Source: JACVRW01 sp963751835
GTDB taxonomy: Bacteria > Actinomycetota > Thermoleophilia > Solirubrobacterales > Thermoleophilaceae
Reading direction: 5' to 3'
DNA: 64,000 nt
NCBI GenBank assembly: GCA_963751835.1
Contig: CAVVWD010000015.1
Coordinates: 75,631-139,630, forward strand
This document shows positions 26,073 through 35,087 of the stretch, one piece after another. The notes below the pieces were generated by a model that made no database searches, was not told the DNA's origin, and saw only the letters and a program-made list of their open reading frames with translations. The number at the start of each line of letters is the position of its first letter. The stretch's first letter is position 1. Made by a program: the position numbers and the translations under genes.

Positions 26073-26882
26073 TTAAGCGGCTTCGGCGTCGGTCTCGAGG
26101 GCCTCTAGCGCCCGGCGCACCAGTCGCGAGACGTGCATTTGCGAGTAGCCGATCTGCTCGCCGATCTCGCGCTGGGTGAGGTCGTGCACGAAGCGCAGCT
26201 CTAGCACGTTGCGCTCTAGGTCGGGCAGAGTCTTCCAGCTACTTGCGATCGCCTCGCGCTCCTCTACCAGCTCGTAGGCCGCGTCCTCGTCCCCCAGCAG
26301 CTCGAGGAGTGCCGCGGAATCGTCGTCGTGGCGCGCCGTCGGCGCGTCTAGCGAGGCGGCCTCGTAGCTGCCGGCAGCTTCCTGAGCCTCGAGCACCTGC
26401 TCGACTGAGCAGCCGAGCGCCTGCGCCACCTCGCTGGGCTTCGGCGACCGTCCGAGTCGCTTCGAAAGAGCCTCAGTCTCGCGGCTCACCGCGAGCGTGC
26501 GCTCCTGCAGGTCACGCGGCACGTGGAGCGCCCAGCCCTTGTCGCGGAAGTGGCGCTTTAGCTCGCCCAAGATGGTTGGCGCCGCGTAACTCGTGAACTT
26601 CGAGCCGCGATCCGGCTCGAAGCGGTCGATGGCTTTTACGAGAGCTAGGCTCGCGACCTGCAGGAGGTCATCGAACGGCTCGTCGGTATACGCGTAGCGC
26701 AGGGCGAGGTCACGGGCGAGTGGCAGGAACCGGTGCACGAGCTCCTCCCGCGCGGCGAGGTCCCCATCACGGTGGTAGCGGATCAGCAGCTGGCGCTCGA
26801 TCCTGCGCGCCGCCGAACGTGCCTTCGAGCTGGCCTCGACCGCATGGATCGGCATCGGTGCCGCCATCGGGACTGCACTCAT
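26073..26882 (-). CDS. RNA polymerase sigma factor, SigB/SigF/SigG type
   Basis: 269 residues from ATG at 26882 with GGAGG six bases upstream. Region 2: DLLQVASLALVKAIDRFEPD and SKFTSYAAPTILGELKRHFR, the group-3 SigB/SigF signature. Region 3: RDLQERTLAVSRETEALSKR. Region 4: LTQREIGEQIGYSQMHVSRL. No anti-sigma gene adjoins it, so control is not visible. Several nearby genes carry promoter-like sequences of the SigB/SigF type. A broken second copy lies at 41695-42052. Confidence 0.92.
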   Translation of the reverse strand: MSAVPMAAPMPIHAVEASSKARSAARRIERQLLIRYHRDGDLAAREELVHRFLPLARDLALRYAYTDEPFDDLLQVASLALVKAIDRFEPDRGSKFTSYAAPTILGELKRHFRDKGWALHVPRDLQERTLAVSRETEALSKRLGRSPKPSEVAQALGCSVEQVLEAQEAAGSYEAASLDAPTARHDDDSAALLELLGDEDAAYELVEEREAIASSWKTLPDLERNVLELRFVHDLTQREIGEQIGYSQMHVSRLVRRALEALETDAEAA

Positions 26883-27014
26883 TACGAACCTCCGTCGGTT
26901 GCTTACTGACGTGAGGTCCGAGTCGCGACCGATCCGACCACGGCGGCCGCGCCGTCCCTTCATTGGGCTAATAGGTCGGCACCGGGTGGCTGGTGCCCCC
27001 CGGCGAACGCCCCT

Positions 27015-27098
27015 AGACAGAGTAGTTTGTCTCCATCCGCCGCCGACTTCAAACCGAAACTGAAGAAACCTCCCTGGCGCTTAGACAGACGAGTCTGT
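27015..27098. promoter_or_regulatory. Two related TetR-type operator candidates
   Basis: 27085-27098 is a perfect palindrome, ACAGAC-GA-GTCTGT, ending 17 bases before the TetR start. At 27015-27032 a related site reads AGACA-N8-TGTCT. Both share the TAGACAG left arm. The pair brackets a likely promoter region for the downstream TetR gene, implying autoregulation and perhaps looping. Confidence 0.55.
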
Positions 27099-27115
27099 TG
27101 AAGTACGCTCACCGG

Positions 27116-27703
27116 ATGACGGCAGCCGCCCACGCCGCCACCCGAGCGAGCCTCGGTGCGCGCGAGCGCATCCTCGAGACCGCCTACGAGCTGTTCGCCC
27201 AGCGCGGCATCCGGGATGTCGGCGTAGACGAGGTGATCGAGCGAGCCGATGTGGCAAAGGCAACCCTCTATCGGCACTTCGCCTCCAAGGACGACCTGGT
27301 GATCGCTTTCCTCAAGGTTCGCGAGGAGCGCTGGACGCTGGACTGGGTCGAAGCGGAGGCGAGGCGACGCGGCAGCACCCCGGAGGAGCAGCTACTCGCG
27401 ATCTTTGAACTCTTCGACGAGTGGTTCCACCGCGACGACTTCGAAGCCTGCTCCTTCATCAACGTGCTACTCGAGATGGGTCGCGCCCATCCAGCCGGCG
27501 AGGCGAGCGTCGAGCATCTCGCGAACATCCGCGCGGCGGTTCGTCGACTCGCCGAGGAAGCCGCCCTACGCGACCCCGACTCGTTCGCGCACTGCTGGCA
27601 CATCCTCATGAAGGGGTCAATCGTGTCCGCTACGGAAGGCGACGCCGAGGCGGCGCAGCGAGCCAGATCGATGGCAAAACTCCTCATCGAGCGGCACCGC
27701 TAG
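27116..27703 (+). CDS. TetR/AcrR-family regulator
   Basis: 195 residues from ATG at 27116 (a TTG at 27098 would lie inside the operator). HTH: RERILETAYELFAQRGIRDV then VIERADVAKATLYRHFASKD. The C-terminal domain (FIVNVLLEMG-like FINVLLEMGRAHP) fits TetR_C regulators of small-molecule resistance or degradation. Its target gene is not obvious; the downstream DNA is pseudogene. It may act on its own operon only. Confidence 0.88.
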   Translation: MTAAAHAATRASLGARERILETAYELFAQRGIRDVGVDEVIERADVAKATLYRHFASKDDLVIAFLKVREERWTLDWVEAEARRRGSTPEEQLLAIFELFDEWFHRDDFEACSFINVLLEMGRAHPAGEASVEHLANIRAAVRRLAEEAALRDPDSFAHCWHILMKGSIVSATEGDAEAAQRARSMAKLLIERHR

Positions 27704-27823
27704 CCGCGACCGCCGCGCGCCCTCGCAGGACCGGCGCCCGCCGCCGGTTGCACCCAGTCTCCACGACGCGTCCGCCCGGAGACGCGGCCCAGAAGCGAGG
27801 CTTCTAACACCGCCACACCGTCC

Positions 27824-28310
27824 TCAGGCTGTGTCTGCCGGATTCTCCTGTCCCGCCAGCTTTATCGATGCGGCCTTCACGTCCTCGAAGTGCCGCTCCT
27901 GGATCGGCAGCGCCCACTCGATCAGCTCTTGCAGGCGCTGATCGCCGGCCTGCTCGTTCAGCTTGCGCAGGACGGACCAGTTTCGACCTCTCCCGCCTCG
28001 GCCATCGTCAGGAACTCGAAGCCGTCGAGCGCGTCGGCATCGTCGCCGAGATAGGTCGACATCATCTCGCTCGCCTCGCCCTTGGTCTCACGCGCCTTGT
28101 CGAGCACCGCTGTCTTCTTGCCGTCCAGCTCGTCAGCCAGCTCCGTTCCTCGCTCCTCGGTCTCGCGGGCCTCGTCGCGCATCTGCTGGAGTTTCTCGGC
28201 GAGCTCGCCGTCCTCGGTCAGGCCGCCGACCTTCTCGGTCGCCCCCTCTCTGCCATGGCCAGGCCGATCACCTCGGCAAGTTTGTCTTCAAGCACCGTCA
28301 GCTCAGCCAT
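27824..28310 (-). pseudogene. Frameshifted paralog of the 42143-42631 stress protein
   Basis: From ATG at 28310 (AGGAGGA upstream) the DNA encodes MAELTVLEDKLAEVIGLAMA, nearly identical to the intact paralog. Two single-base deletions are needed to follow the full homologous length: one near 28245 and one near 27985. The end reads HFEDVKAASIKLAGQENPAD. The ribosome site and promoter are intact, so the loss is recent or a sequencing artefact. Confidence 0.75.
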
Positions 28311-28349
28311 CCGATCCTCCTATCGCGTCACTTGATCTTGAAAGTCCGC

Positions 28350-28374
28350 TTACCCGTCGCGGACGGCAGAAATC
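28350..28374 (-). promoter_or_regulatory. SigB/SigF-like promoter
   Basis: Minus strand GATT-N15-GGGTAA, ending 39 bases before the start at 28310. It matches the spacing and -35 variant in front of the intact paralog (42083-42107), so it is an inherited feature of this gene family. Confidence 0.6.
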
Positions 28375-28579
28375 AGCGCGACCGTTCTGCGCCGAGGGCG
28401 TCAGATTTGAGGGCAGCCGCGGCCTTGAAGCTGGATGAACCGGCTGAGGGTTCGCGGCATGGATCCGCGGCGACTTGAGGCCGCGGTTCGATTTGACGCG
28501 CACGATGCTCCACCAGCGGCCCGAGAATGGAACCTTGTCATGGGCTTCTGCAGGTCCCCGGGAATTTGGGCGCAACTTG

Positions 28580-28603
28580 GTTTCGCCGGGGCGGCCCGGG
28601 TAC
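28580..28603 (+). promoter_or_regulatory. SigB/SigF-like promoter
   Basis: GTTT-N14-GGGTAC, the full consensus -35 and a good -10 for SigB/SigF sigma factors. It lies 140 bases upstream of the membrane protein at 28744, implying a long leader. No other gene lies between. The 28375-28579 stretch holds no recognised gene. Confidence 0.5.
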
Positions 28604-28743
28604 GGGCATGCGGTCGGGTGGATACGGAGCGGGCTCGCGACGTCTCCCCGGACTTGTAAGCGAGAAGCGGCTGACGCGGATGCTGTCGAACATCGTCCGC
28701 CTCGGAGCTTCGGAAATCACTCAAGGACCGGGGAGGTTCTTCA

Positions 28744-29085
28744 ATGGCTACCACAGGTGCCACCGGTGGCGATCTCGCCACTTCGCGGCCGGGCGTCGGC
28801 CGTGCTGTCCGTCGGCTGGCGACGGAGACCAAGCAGGCGTTCAAGACGACCGAGTTCTGGGCGATGGTTGGGCTGATCGTCGCGATTCTGATCAGCGCCG
28901 CGGTGATCAATGGCGGCGACAACGGGACGGATGAGTTCATCGCTCGCCAGGCCTGGCTCTACGTCTCGATTCTGGGCGCCGGCTACTTCATCTCGCGCGG
29001 GCTTGCCAAGTCGGGCAGCAGCGAGCCCTACACCGATGATGCAGGCGAGCGCGGCAGTCCAGGCAACCGGAACGGAATCCGCTAA
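28744..29085 (+). CDS. Small two-helix membrane protein
   Basis: 113 residues from ATG at 28744 with GGGAGG upstream. ETKQAFKTTEFWAMVGLIVA starts the first membrane helix, then a short polar loop (GGDNGTDEF) and WLYVSILGAGYFISRGLAK, the second. This is a widespread Actinobacterial hypothetical type. A SigB/SigF-like promoter precedes it. Confidence 0.7.
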   Translation: MATTGATGGDLATSRPGVGRAVRRLATETKQAFKTTEFWAMVGLIVAILISAAVINGGDNGTDEFIARQAWLYVSILGAGYFISRGLAKSGSSEPYTDDAGERGSPGNRNGIR

Positions 29086-29174
29086 CGACATCGCACCGGC
29101 GGCGGCCTGGCCGCGGCCTTCGGTCCGCGGTCGGGCTGCCCCGAGGCGATGCGCTCTTCTAAAGGAGGTAACGC

Positions 29175-29483
29175 ATGGCTGACACGGCCCAGACCACCAG
29201 CCGTGAAGGCGGCAATGGGGCCGCCGAGACGGCGCAGGAGAAGGCCAAAGAGGTGGCCTCCCAGGCACAGGACAGTCCTCGTCCCGATTCAATCGATGGG
29301 TGGTGTCGTTGGACGGCTTCATGGTTGGGCCGGACAGCGAGATCGGCTGGTCGGCTCAGGACGAGGAGCTGCATCGGTCCACACGCAGCAGACGCGGGAG
29401 ACGCGCACGCACCTCTACAGTCGGCGATTTATGAGGTGATGGCCTACTGGGAGACCGCTGACGAGAAACCGTCGGCCCCATAG
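29175..29483 (+). pseudogene. Chimeric ORF: short helical protein fused to a DHFR-family remnant
   Basis: ATG at 29175 follows an excellent AAAGGAGG. The first 33 residues (MADTAQTTSREGGNGAAETA then QEKAKEVASQ) look like a small hydrophilic LEA-like stress protein. From 29294 another frame reads VVSLDGFMVGPDSEIGW and QDEELH, the N-terminus of a RibD-type dihydrofolate-reductase family protein, which then continues through two more frames to YEVMAYWETADE. The DHFR gene is therefore broken, and the LEA-like protein has lost its own end. Confidence 0.6.
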
Positions 29484-29589
29484 ACGAGTAGGAACAGCCA
29501 GACGCCAGCAAGCGACACGGGGTCCGCCGGCCCCTTTTCATCGAAGAGCTCACGGCCTCGAAGGCCATCACGCGATTGGAGCAGTCACC

Positions 29590-30696
29590 ATGACGAACCG
29601 CCTGCGAGAGATTGAGGCCCTTGGGCAGTCGATCTGGATCGACAACCTCAACCGACCGCTGCTCGACGGCGGGACGTTGCATGCCCTGATCGACCAAGAC
29701 GGCATTTCCGGGGTTACCTCGAATCCGACCATATTCGAGAAGGGGATGGGCCACTCCGACCGCTACGACGAGGCCTTCCGCAAGGCCGCACAGGAGACTC
29801 AGGACCCGCAGCACATCTTTGAGCGACTTGCTTACCGAGACGTGCGGGACGCCGCCGACCTGCTCCGGCCGACCTTCGAAGAGACCGAGGGCCAGGACGG
29901 CTACGTCTCTTTTGAGCTGCCCGCATCGTTGGCCGATGACGCCGAGGGCTCCATTGAGGCGGCCGAGGGTCACCGCGACGCACTCGACCGCCAGAACGTG
30001 CTGATGAAGGTGCCTGGCACGGAGGCCGGAGTGCGTGCCTTCGAGGAGCTGACCGCGCGGGGCGTCAGCGTGAATGTGACGCTGCTGTTTGCCGTGTCAC
30101 GCTACGAGCAGGTTGCCGAGGCCTACCTACGTGGCCTCGAGCGCCGGGTCGACGCCGCTCAGCCCGTGGATCGCATCGCATCGGTGGCGAGCTTCTTCGT
30201 CTCGCGTGTGGACTCCAAGATCGACGCTGCGCTCGCCCACGCCGGGCGGGGCGAGCTCCGCGGCCAGGCCGCGGTGGCCAACGCCAAGATCGCCTACGAG
30301 TCCTTCCGCCGCATCTTCTCCGGACAAAAGTGGGCACGCCTCGAGGCGGCCGGGGCCAACCTCCAACGCCCGTTGTGGGCCTCGACGTCGACAAAGAACC
30401 CCGACTACCCGGACACGCTCTATGTCGACGGGCTGATCGGCCCGGACACGGTCAACACCATGCCCGATGCCACGATTGATGCTGCCCGTGACCGCGCTAC
30501 CGTGGCTCGCACGATCGACCAAGACGTTGATGGCGCACACGCCCTCATGCGCGCGATCCGCCAGGCGGGCGTCGACGTCGACGACATCCTGCGGCGACAG
30601 CTAGTCGATGAGGGCGTCGCAGCGTTTGCCGCCTCCTATGACTCGCTGCTCGAAGCTCTCGCCGCCAAGGCCGGGGCCCACGCATCGGCTCGATGA
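29590..30696 (+). CDS. tal: Transaldolase
   Basis: 368 residues. SIWIDNLNRPLLDGGTL and GVTSNPTIFEKGM are the hallmark N-terminal strands; the Schiff-base Lys is at 140 in NVLMKVPGTEAG; SFFVSRVDSKID and the TSTKNPDYPDTLYV segment are conserved. It transfers dihydroxyacetone units in the non-oxidative pentose phosphate pathway. In Actinobacteria tal is usually followed by gnd, zwf or pgi; here the downstream DNA is not a recognisable gene, so it stands alone. It may be a stress-linked second copy. Confidence 0.95.
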   Translation: MTNRLREIEALGQSIWIDNLNRPLLDGGTLHALIDQDGISGVTSNPTIFEKGMGHSDRYDEAFRKAAQETQDPQHIFERLAYRDVRDAADLLRPTFEETEGQDGYVSFELPASLADDAEGSIEAAEGHRDALDRQNVLMKVPGTEAGVRAFEELTARGVSVNVTLLFAVSRYEQVAEAYLRGLERRVDAAQPVDRIASVASFFVSRVDSKIDAALAHAGRGELRGQAAVANAKIAYESFRRIFSGQKWARLEAAGANLQRPLWASTSTKNPDYPDTLYVDGLIGPDTVNTMPDATIDAARDRATVARTIDQDVDGAHALMRAIRQAGVDVDDILRRQLVDEGVAAFAASYDSLLEALAAKAGAHASAR

Positions 30697-31147
30697 CTAC
30701 TGGCGCGGTTTCGGCAGCGGGGGCGACCTCCAGTTCGAGGTGCGAGCCGCGGCCTGCTGAAGCTGTTCCTCGCCGCCGGTCTCGAGTGCGACCCGCGGGT
30801 AGCGATGGTGCGCGCCTTCCGGGCTCAGGCCAGGGCGCGGCACGCGGCGATCGCCCGGACCCAGTCGCCATCGACGCGGCCGAACTGATCACACCTCGCA
30901 GGCGCGTGGCTCGCTGACGGGGAGGCATCCGGCGCACCGCCGAGGTGGCGGAGCCCCACGAGACGCGGGTCCTGCGCGGCGAGGAGCTTCCTCCCGGGTG
31001 GGCCGGCAAGGCTGAGCGCTCGAGCGGGGCCTCGGGGCGCAAGAGCCGAGCCCTTCCTGATTTCGCCGCGGGTCCTCGCGAGGACGACACCCTCTCCTCA
31101 CTCAGGCTCGGACGACGCCTCGGACGTGGGGCTCGGCGTCGTCCTCT
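30697..31147. other. Degenerate stretch, no gene recognised
   Basis: Just after tal one frame reads DDYWRGFGSGGDLQFEVRAA before a stop, which looks like a coding scrap of unknown parentage. The remainder has only long shadow frames typical of high-GC DNA. Treated as decayed DNA. Confidence 0.4.
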
Positions 31148-31602
31148 TCACGGATATCGGCCGTCGTCGCTCTCGTTGAGCGCTGCCTGGGGCACGACGA
31201 AGGCGGCGCCGGCCGCCACGGAAGCGAGGAGCAGGACAAGAACCCGCGCCGGCGTCGTTTGCGACGGTGAGCGGCACCCCGATTGCCGCGCAGGCGATGC
31301 CACGACCGCGGCCGGGCGCCGCGGAAAGCTCGCGCGTGGGCCCGTCGCGACCGGCTGTCGCGCCGCCTTCTCGAGCGATCCGAGTGCCTCGGGCCGTTCG
31401 GCGAAGCGACCGCGCAGCACGAGCGCGAACAGTAGGAGGAGCGACGGGATCAGGATTACCGCCCCGATGGCCAGCGACACGAGCAGCGCGACCAGTGTGG
31501 CGTCGTCGGCGGCGGCCTGGTCGACGGTCAGCCCCGGCAGGATCTGCGGTTCCTGCGCCGATACCCCACCCGGCGACGATTGCGCTCACAGCGACAGCGG
31601 CT
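31148..31602 (-). pseudogene. cydB 3' remnant (cytochrome bd oxidase subunit II)
   Basis: Minus strand reads SAIVAGWG, a frameshift, then AQEPQILPGLTVDQAAADDA and a transmembrane helix VALLVSLAIGAVILIPSLLL. This is the C-terminal part of CydB (the conserved Gln-Pro...LP-LT-AA element and last helix). The N-terminal three-quarters are missing and cydA is absent. An extra C-terminal helix (RVLVLLLASVAAGAAFVVP) follows. Not functional as an oxidase subunit. Confidence 0.6.
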
Positions 31603-31797
31603 TATCGTCATGGGTCTTCCCATGCGACAGCGGATGCTGCGCTTTCCGACGAGGTGCCGGCGGGTGCCCCCGAAGATCCAGTGCTCATCGCTTGGGGCAG
31701 TCAGTGGCGCCCCTGTCGCATCGAGCGTCTCACCTGACGGCTGGCCCCTTCCGCCTGGAGGCGACGCTCACCTCGTTCCCGCGCGTCAAGGTGAGCA

Positions 31798-32409
31798 GTG
31801 GGCCAGCGCACGATTGCTCCCGGGGGCGCCGGGTATCCGCCGCGCATCGTGTCGGCTCAAGCGCCAACGGTTGATGCGACCACCGCCACTCCGCCCAGGG
31901 CGCCCGCCTTCATCATGGGCCTTGGCCTCGGCGGATTCATCGACGGCATCGTGCTCCACCAAATCTTTCAATGGCATCACATGCTCACCGACACCGGTGA
32001 CCATCCGAGCAACACCGTCGCCGGCCTGGAGGCCAACACGCTTGCCGACGGGTTCTTCCACCTCGCGACCTGGGTCTTGGTCGCCACGGCGATGCTGCTG
32101 ACGCTCCGCGCGTGGCAGCGACGCGAGTTGGCGCCGCCGTGGCGCGCTCACGTCGGGATGCTGCTGGCCGGCTGGGGGGTCTTCAACCTAATTGAGGGAC
32201 TGATCGACCACCAGCTCCTCGGCATCCACCACGTCCGCGATGACCTTGGAGCGCCGCTCGGATGGGACCTCGCGTTCCTCTCCTTCGGAGTGGTCCTCAT
32301 AGCCGCCGGCGTGGCGCTTGCCCGCTCCGGCGAACGCATCGCGCGCGAGCACCCCGCCGGCAAACCGCCAGCGCCTACACGCGCTGACCCGCCCCTTCCC
32401 CAGGCTTAA
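31798..32409 (+). CDS. DUF2243 membrane protein
   Basis: 203 residues from GTG at 31798, where AAGGTGA sits about five bases upstream; GTG at 31849 is possible. Conserved DUF2243 features: GLGGFIDGIVLHQIFQWHHM, LADGFFHLATWVLV and IEGLIDHQLLGIHHVRD, with several His in four transmembrane helices. The His-rich membrane layout suggests metal or heme handling, but function is unknown. It is one of few intact genes in the surrounding mosaic. Confidence 0.85.
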   Translation: MGQRTIAPGGAGYPPRIVSAQAPTVDATTATPPRAPAFIMGLGLGGFIDGIVLHQIFQWHHMLTDTGDHPSNTVAGLEANTLADGFFHLATWVLVATAMLLTLRAWQRRELAPPWRAHVGMLLAGWGVFNLIEGLIDHQLLGIHHVRDDLGAPLGWDLAFLSFGVVLIAAGVALARSGERIAREHPAGKPPAPTRADPPLPQA

Positions 32410-32629
32410 CTGCGCGCCGGGAACGCTCACCGCTGTCGCGCACGCCCTCAAGTTCGCGCACGACCTCGCCCAGCAGGATTGTGGGCCCACGCGAGCCGTG
32501 ACGGCCATGAAGAAGGGCCTGGGCGATGGCGCCCGAAGCGCTTCGCCGCTCGTTCCGCACCCCCTCGCACCGCTCGCCACGCAGAGCTTCCCGACCACAA
32601 CCCACCTACTACCTGGGAGTTGCTTCGTT

Positions 32630-32889
32630 GGCTGAGGGGCTTCGGCGGGATCGACGTCGTTGCGGTCGAGTCGACCGCTTCGTATGATGCCGACCGCGAC
32701 GCCGCCTTGCGGGCGATTGCGGGTTACGGGACCGCTCTTGAACTCGTCTCGACGCCATGGGGGAGCGCGTCAAGGCCGGAGATCGTTTGATCATGGGTTC
32801 GATCGTCCAGGCCTGCGGTCGCGCCGGGCGACGAGGTGGTCGCCGAGCTCCGCGGGCTTGGCAGCGTGCAACTCACCATCGACACTTAG
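32630..32889 (+). pseudogene. Remnant of a 2-keto-4-pentenoate hydratase-family gene
   Basis: Fragments in changing frames: RDAALRAIAGYGTALELV, then GERVKAGDRLIMGSIVQ, then VAPGDEVVAELRGLGSVQLT before a stop at 32889. The last two match the C-terminus of MhpD/FAH-type hydratases, where a gly-rich gate loop precedes a final APGDxVxAxxxGLG strand. Frameshifts and missing N-terminus show decay. Confidence 0.4.
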
Positions 32890-32949
32890 CCGCCGCGCCG
32901 GAGGAGGAGTGGCGCGCGTCGCGAGCCCTCGAGCGGGTAACAGCCGAGC

Positions 32950-33120
32950 ATGGACGAGAAGAAGCCCAGACCGGACGACGAGACTCCCGAGACAGCCGGG
33001 CCACCGGAGGCGGAGGAGCTCTCCGAGAAGGTTCCCGACCAGGCCAGCGGCGAGGGCGACACACCGCTCGGGTCGACCGACCAACACTCTGACGCGCCTG
33101 GGCCGCACGGAACGGGGTAG
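32950..33120 (+). CDS. 56-residue acidic disordered protein
   Basis: ATG at 32950; MDEKKPRPDDETPETAGPPE through to SDAPGPHGTG. Very rich in Asp, Glu, Pro and Gly, with no hydrophobic core, so intrinsically disordered. The clean reading frame and unusual bias suggest it is real. Ribosome site is weak. It recalls other short hydrophilic proteins in this window (49450-49602, 51536-51781). Confidence 0.45.
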   Translation: MDEKKPRPDDETPETAGPPEAEELSEKVPDQASGEGDTPLGSTDQHSDAPGPHGTG

Positions 33121-33198
33121 CTCCGCCCACTACCCAGCTCGGTTCGTTTATCGCGGGAACGCTCGGGTCACAATCAGCACAAGAGCGATTGGAACGAG

Positions 33199-33330
33199 AT
33201 GGCGATCCTCAGTGACGACACTCAGTGGGTCCCCGGGGAACGCCCGGGCGCCCGTGCCGGGCGGTTGCCCGCGATCGAACCGATCCGGATCGGCGCCTAC
33301 CTGCATTCGGCAAGGGATCTCTACCGAGTA
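33199..33330 (+). pseudogene. Truncated small hypothetical gene
   Basis: ATG at 33199 opens MAILSDDTQWVPGERPGARA and then PIRIGAYLHSARDLYRVEDL, after which the frame runs into the opposite-strand dehydrogenase remnant. The second part resembles small Actinobacterial proteins that begin with a GAYLxxxxDLYRVE strand pair. The gene seems cut by the junction near 33325. Confidence 0.35.
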
Positions 33331-33665
33331 GAGGACTTGACCGAGGGGGCGATCTCCCCGCCGTACTCGGAGGCGAACCGCTCGCAGCGCGCGGCGTCGA
33401 GGTCGCATGCCACGATCCGCCCCCCTGCCTGCGCGAGCCTCGCGGCCAGCACGTAGCCGACCCTCCCGAGACCCACCACCCCGATCCGGCGGCCCTCGAC
33501 CTCCGCCGACCCGGTGGCCGCATGGAGCCCGCGGCGCAGCGCTTGGAAGACCGACTCGGCGGTGACCGGAGACGGGTCGCCGCGGCCGCCGTGTTCGACC
33601 GAGCGTCCGGTCACGAAGCGCCCGCTCGACGACGTGGCCCGTGCCCATGGAGGAGGACGTTGCGG
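33321..33665 (-). pseudogene. Glu/Leu/Phe/Val dehydrogenase remnant
   Basis: Minus strand reads TGRSVEHGGRGDPSPVTAES, then a Rossmann strand RRIGVVGLGRVGYVLAARLA and IVACDLDAARCE. This is the start of the NAD-binding domain of leucine-type amino-acid dehydrogenases, with the substrate-domain Lys region missing and the end lost. It stops in GGEIAPSVKSSTR just past the junction. Confidence 0.55.
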
Positions 33666-33735
33666 CCGCGGAGCTGCACCTCTCCGACGCCAACTTGAAC
33701 GGATTGGCGACGTCGTCTCGGGGTAGGAGCCCCGC

Positions 33736-34420
33736 ATGACCGGACATCTCCGTCCGCGGAGTCTCGACCACGTTGCGCTCTGGGTCGCCGAGCGAAAGCC
33801 GCTCAGCGCGCTCCTGTGCGACCACCTCGGCATGCACGTCATCGAGGAGACCGATTCCTTCACGCTCGTGGGCGTCGACGCGAAGCTCGGCAAGCTCACC
33901 CTGTTCGACGCCGATCCGCCCCGTTTGCCCGGCGCGCTCGAGCGCCGTGGTGCTGGGCGTACGCGACCTCGACGACGTGGTCGGACGCCTTCCAGTGGAG
34001 ATCGAGCGCGACGGGGACGGAGTCGTCTTCGAGGCGCCCGAGGGGTTGCGGCTCGGCCTCGTCGAGGCCGACGGCGTCGACTTCGATCTCCACCACGTCG
34101 TGCTCCGGCTGCCGGATCCCGAAGGCGCCGCGCGCGAGCTCGCGGCCATGGGCTTCGAACGCCGCGACGGCCACCTAGCGGTGGCGGACCGACAGGTGCG
34201 GCTGGTCGAGGGTCGGCCCGAAGACGGCGGCCGGCCGCTGCTCAACCATCTCGCCGTGCTCGTGGAGTCCGCGCGGGAGGTGCAGGACCAGGCCGCCGAT
34301 CGCGGGTTCGAAGTCGACGACGTGAAGGACGCCCCGAACACGTTCGCGGTCTTCCTGCGAGGGCCGGCCGGCGTGCGAATCGAGTACGTCGAGCACAAGC
34401 CGGGCTTCGCCCTCGTCTGA
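33736..34420 (+). pseudogene. VOC/glyoxalase-type dioxygenase gene with one frameshift
   Basis: From ATG at 33736 the frame gives LDHVALWVAERKPLSALLCD and ETDSFTLVGVDAKLGKLTLF; from about 33945 coding continues in the next frame as VVLGVRDLDDVVGRLP through HLAVLVESAREVQDQAADRG and RIEYVEHKPGFALV. Both halves are well preserved, so a single one-base insertion explains it. The family is two-module VOC, extradiol-dioxygenase-like. It could be functional if the indel is a sequencing error. Confidence 0.6.
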
Positions 34421-34423
34421 CTC

Positions 34424-34764
34424 ACTGCCCGACCTGGTCGTCGCCGGGGCCGGAATGGCCGGCCTCGTGGCGGCTGCGGAGGCACGCCGGCTCGGAGCCG
34501 ACGTGCTCGTCTTCGAGAAGCTCGACCGACCCGGGGGCTCGATGCGCCTCTCGAGCGGGTGATCTGGCGCCACCGCGACTATGCGCGATTCCGGTCCGAG
34601 TGCCCCGGCGGCGACGAGGCCCTGCAGCGCGCTCTGCTCGAGCGCCTCGACGCCGACCTGCGCTGGCTCGAGGGGCTCGGTGCGCCGTCACCGAACGTGG
34701 AACGGGGAATCCCTTGACCACCGGACTCGCCAGGATCCAACGGGGACGCCGCGACACGGTGTGA
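34424..34764 (+). pseudogene. FAD-dependent oxidoreductase N-terminal remnant
   Basis: Frame 1 gives LVVAGAGMAGLVAAAEARRL and ADVLVFEKLDRPGGSM, the FAD dinucleotide-binding motif and its acidic partner. One base later the frame changes and reads VIWRHRDYARFRSECPGGDE and LRWLEGLGAP, then TGNPLTTG in a third frame. This is the start of a fumarate-reductase/ketosteroid-type flavoprotein with the rest absent. The upstream VOC gene ends four bases earlier, so they were an operon. Confidence 0.55.
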
Positions 34765-35082
34765 GGGCTGGACGGGGTTCGTTCAGTGGCTCGACCTGTT
34801 CGCGATCTACACGGTCATCCGTCACAGCGGCGGCTCGGTGAGGATCGCCGGCGAGGAACTCGCTCTCCAGTCTCCATTTTCCTTCGCGGGTCGCGATCGT
34901 CCGCTTCGGGGATGGCTCGCCGCATCGCTGACCGCACTGGAAGGCAGCGAGCTCGGGGCCATCCAGCTCTTCGACAAGCAGGAGGGAGGATTTACCGCGG
35001 ACGACGAGGCCGCCCTCGTTCATCTCGCCCAGATGGGTCGGCGGCCGTAGAGAGAGCACGGCTCTACCAGGCGCGCAGCTAG
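34765..35082 (+). pseudogene. GAF-domain sensor fragment
   Basis: LRGWLAASLTALEGSELGAI then QLFDKQEGGFTADDEAALVH and, after a one-base shift, AAVERARLYQ followed by a stop at about 35082. This is the C-terminal half of a GAF domain as found in sensor kinases or cyclase regulators. The kinase part is missing. The junction with the flavoprotein remnant is near 34765. Confidence 0.5.
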
Positions 35083-35087
35083 CTGAG

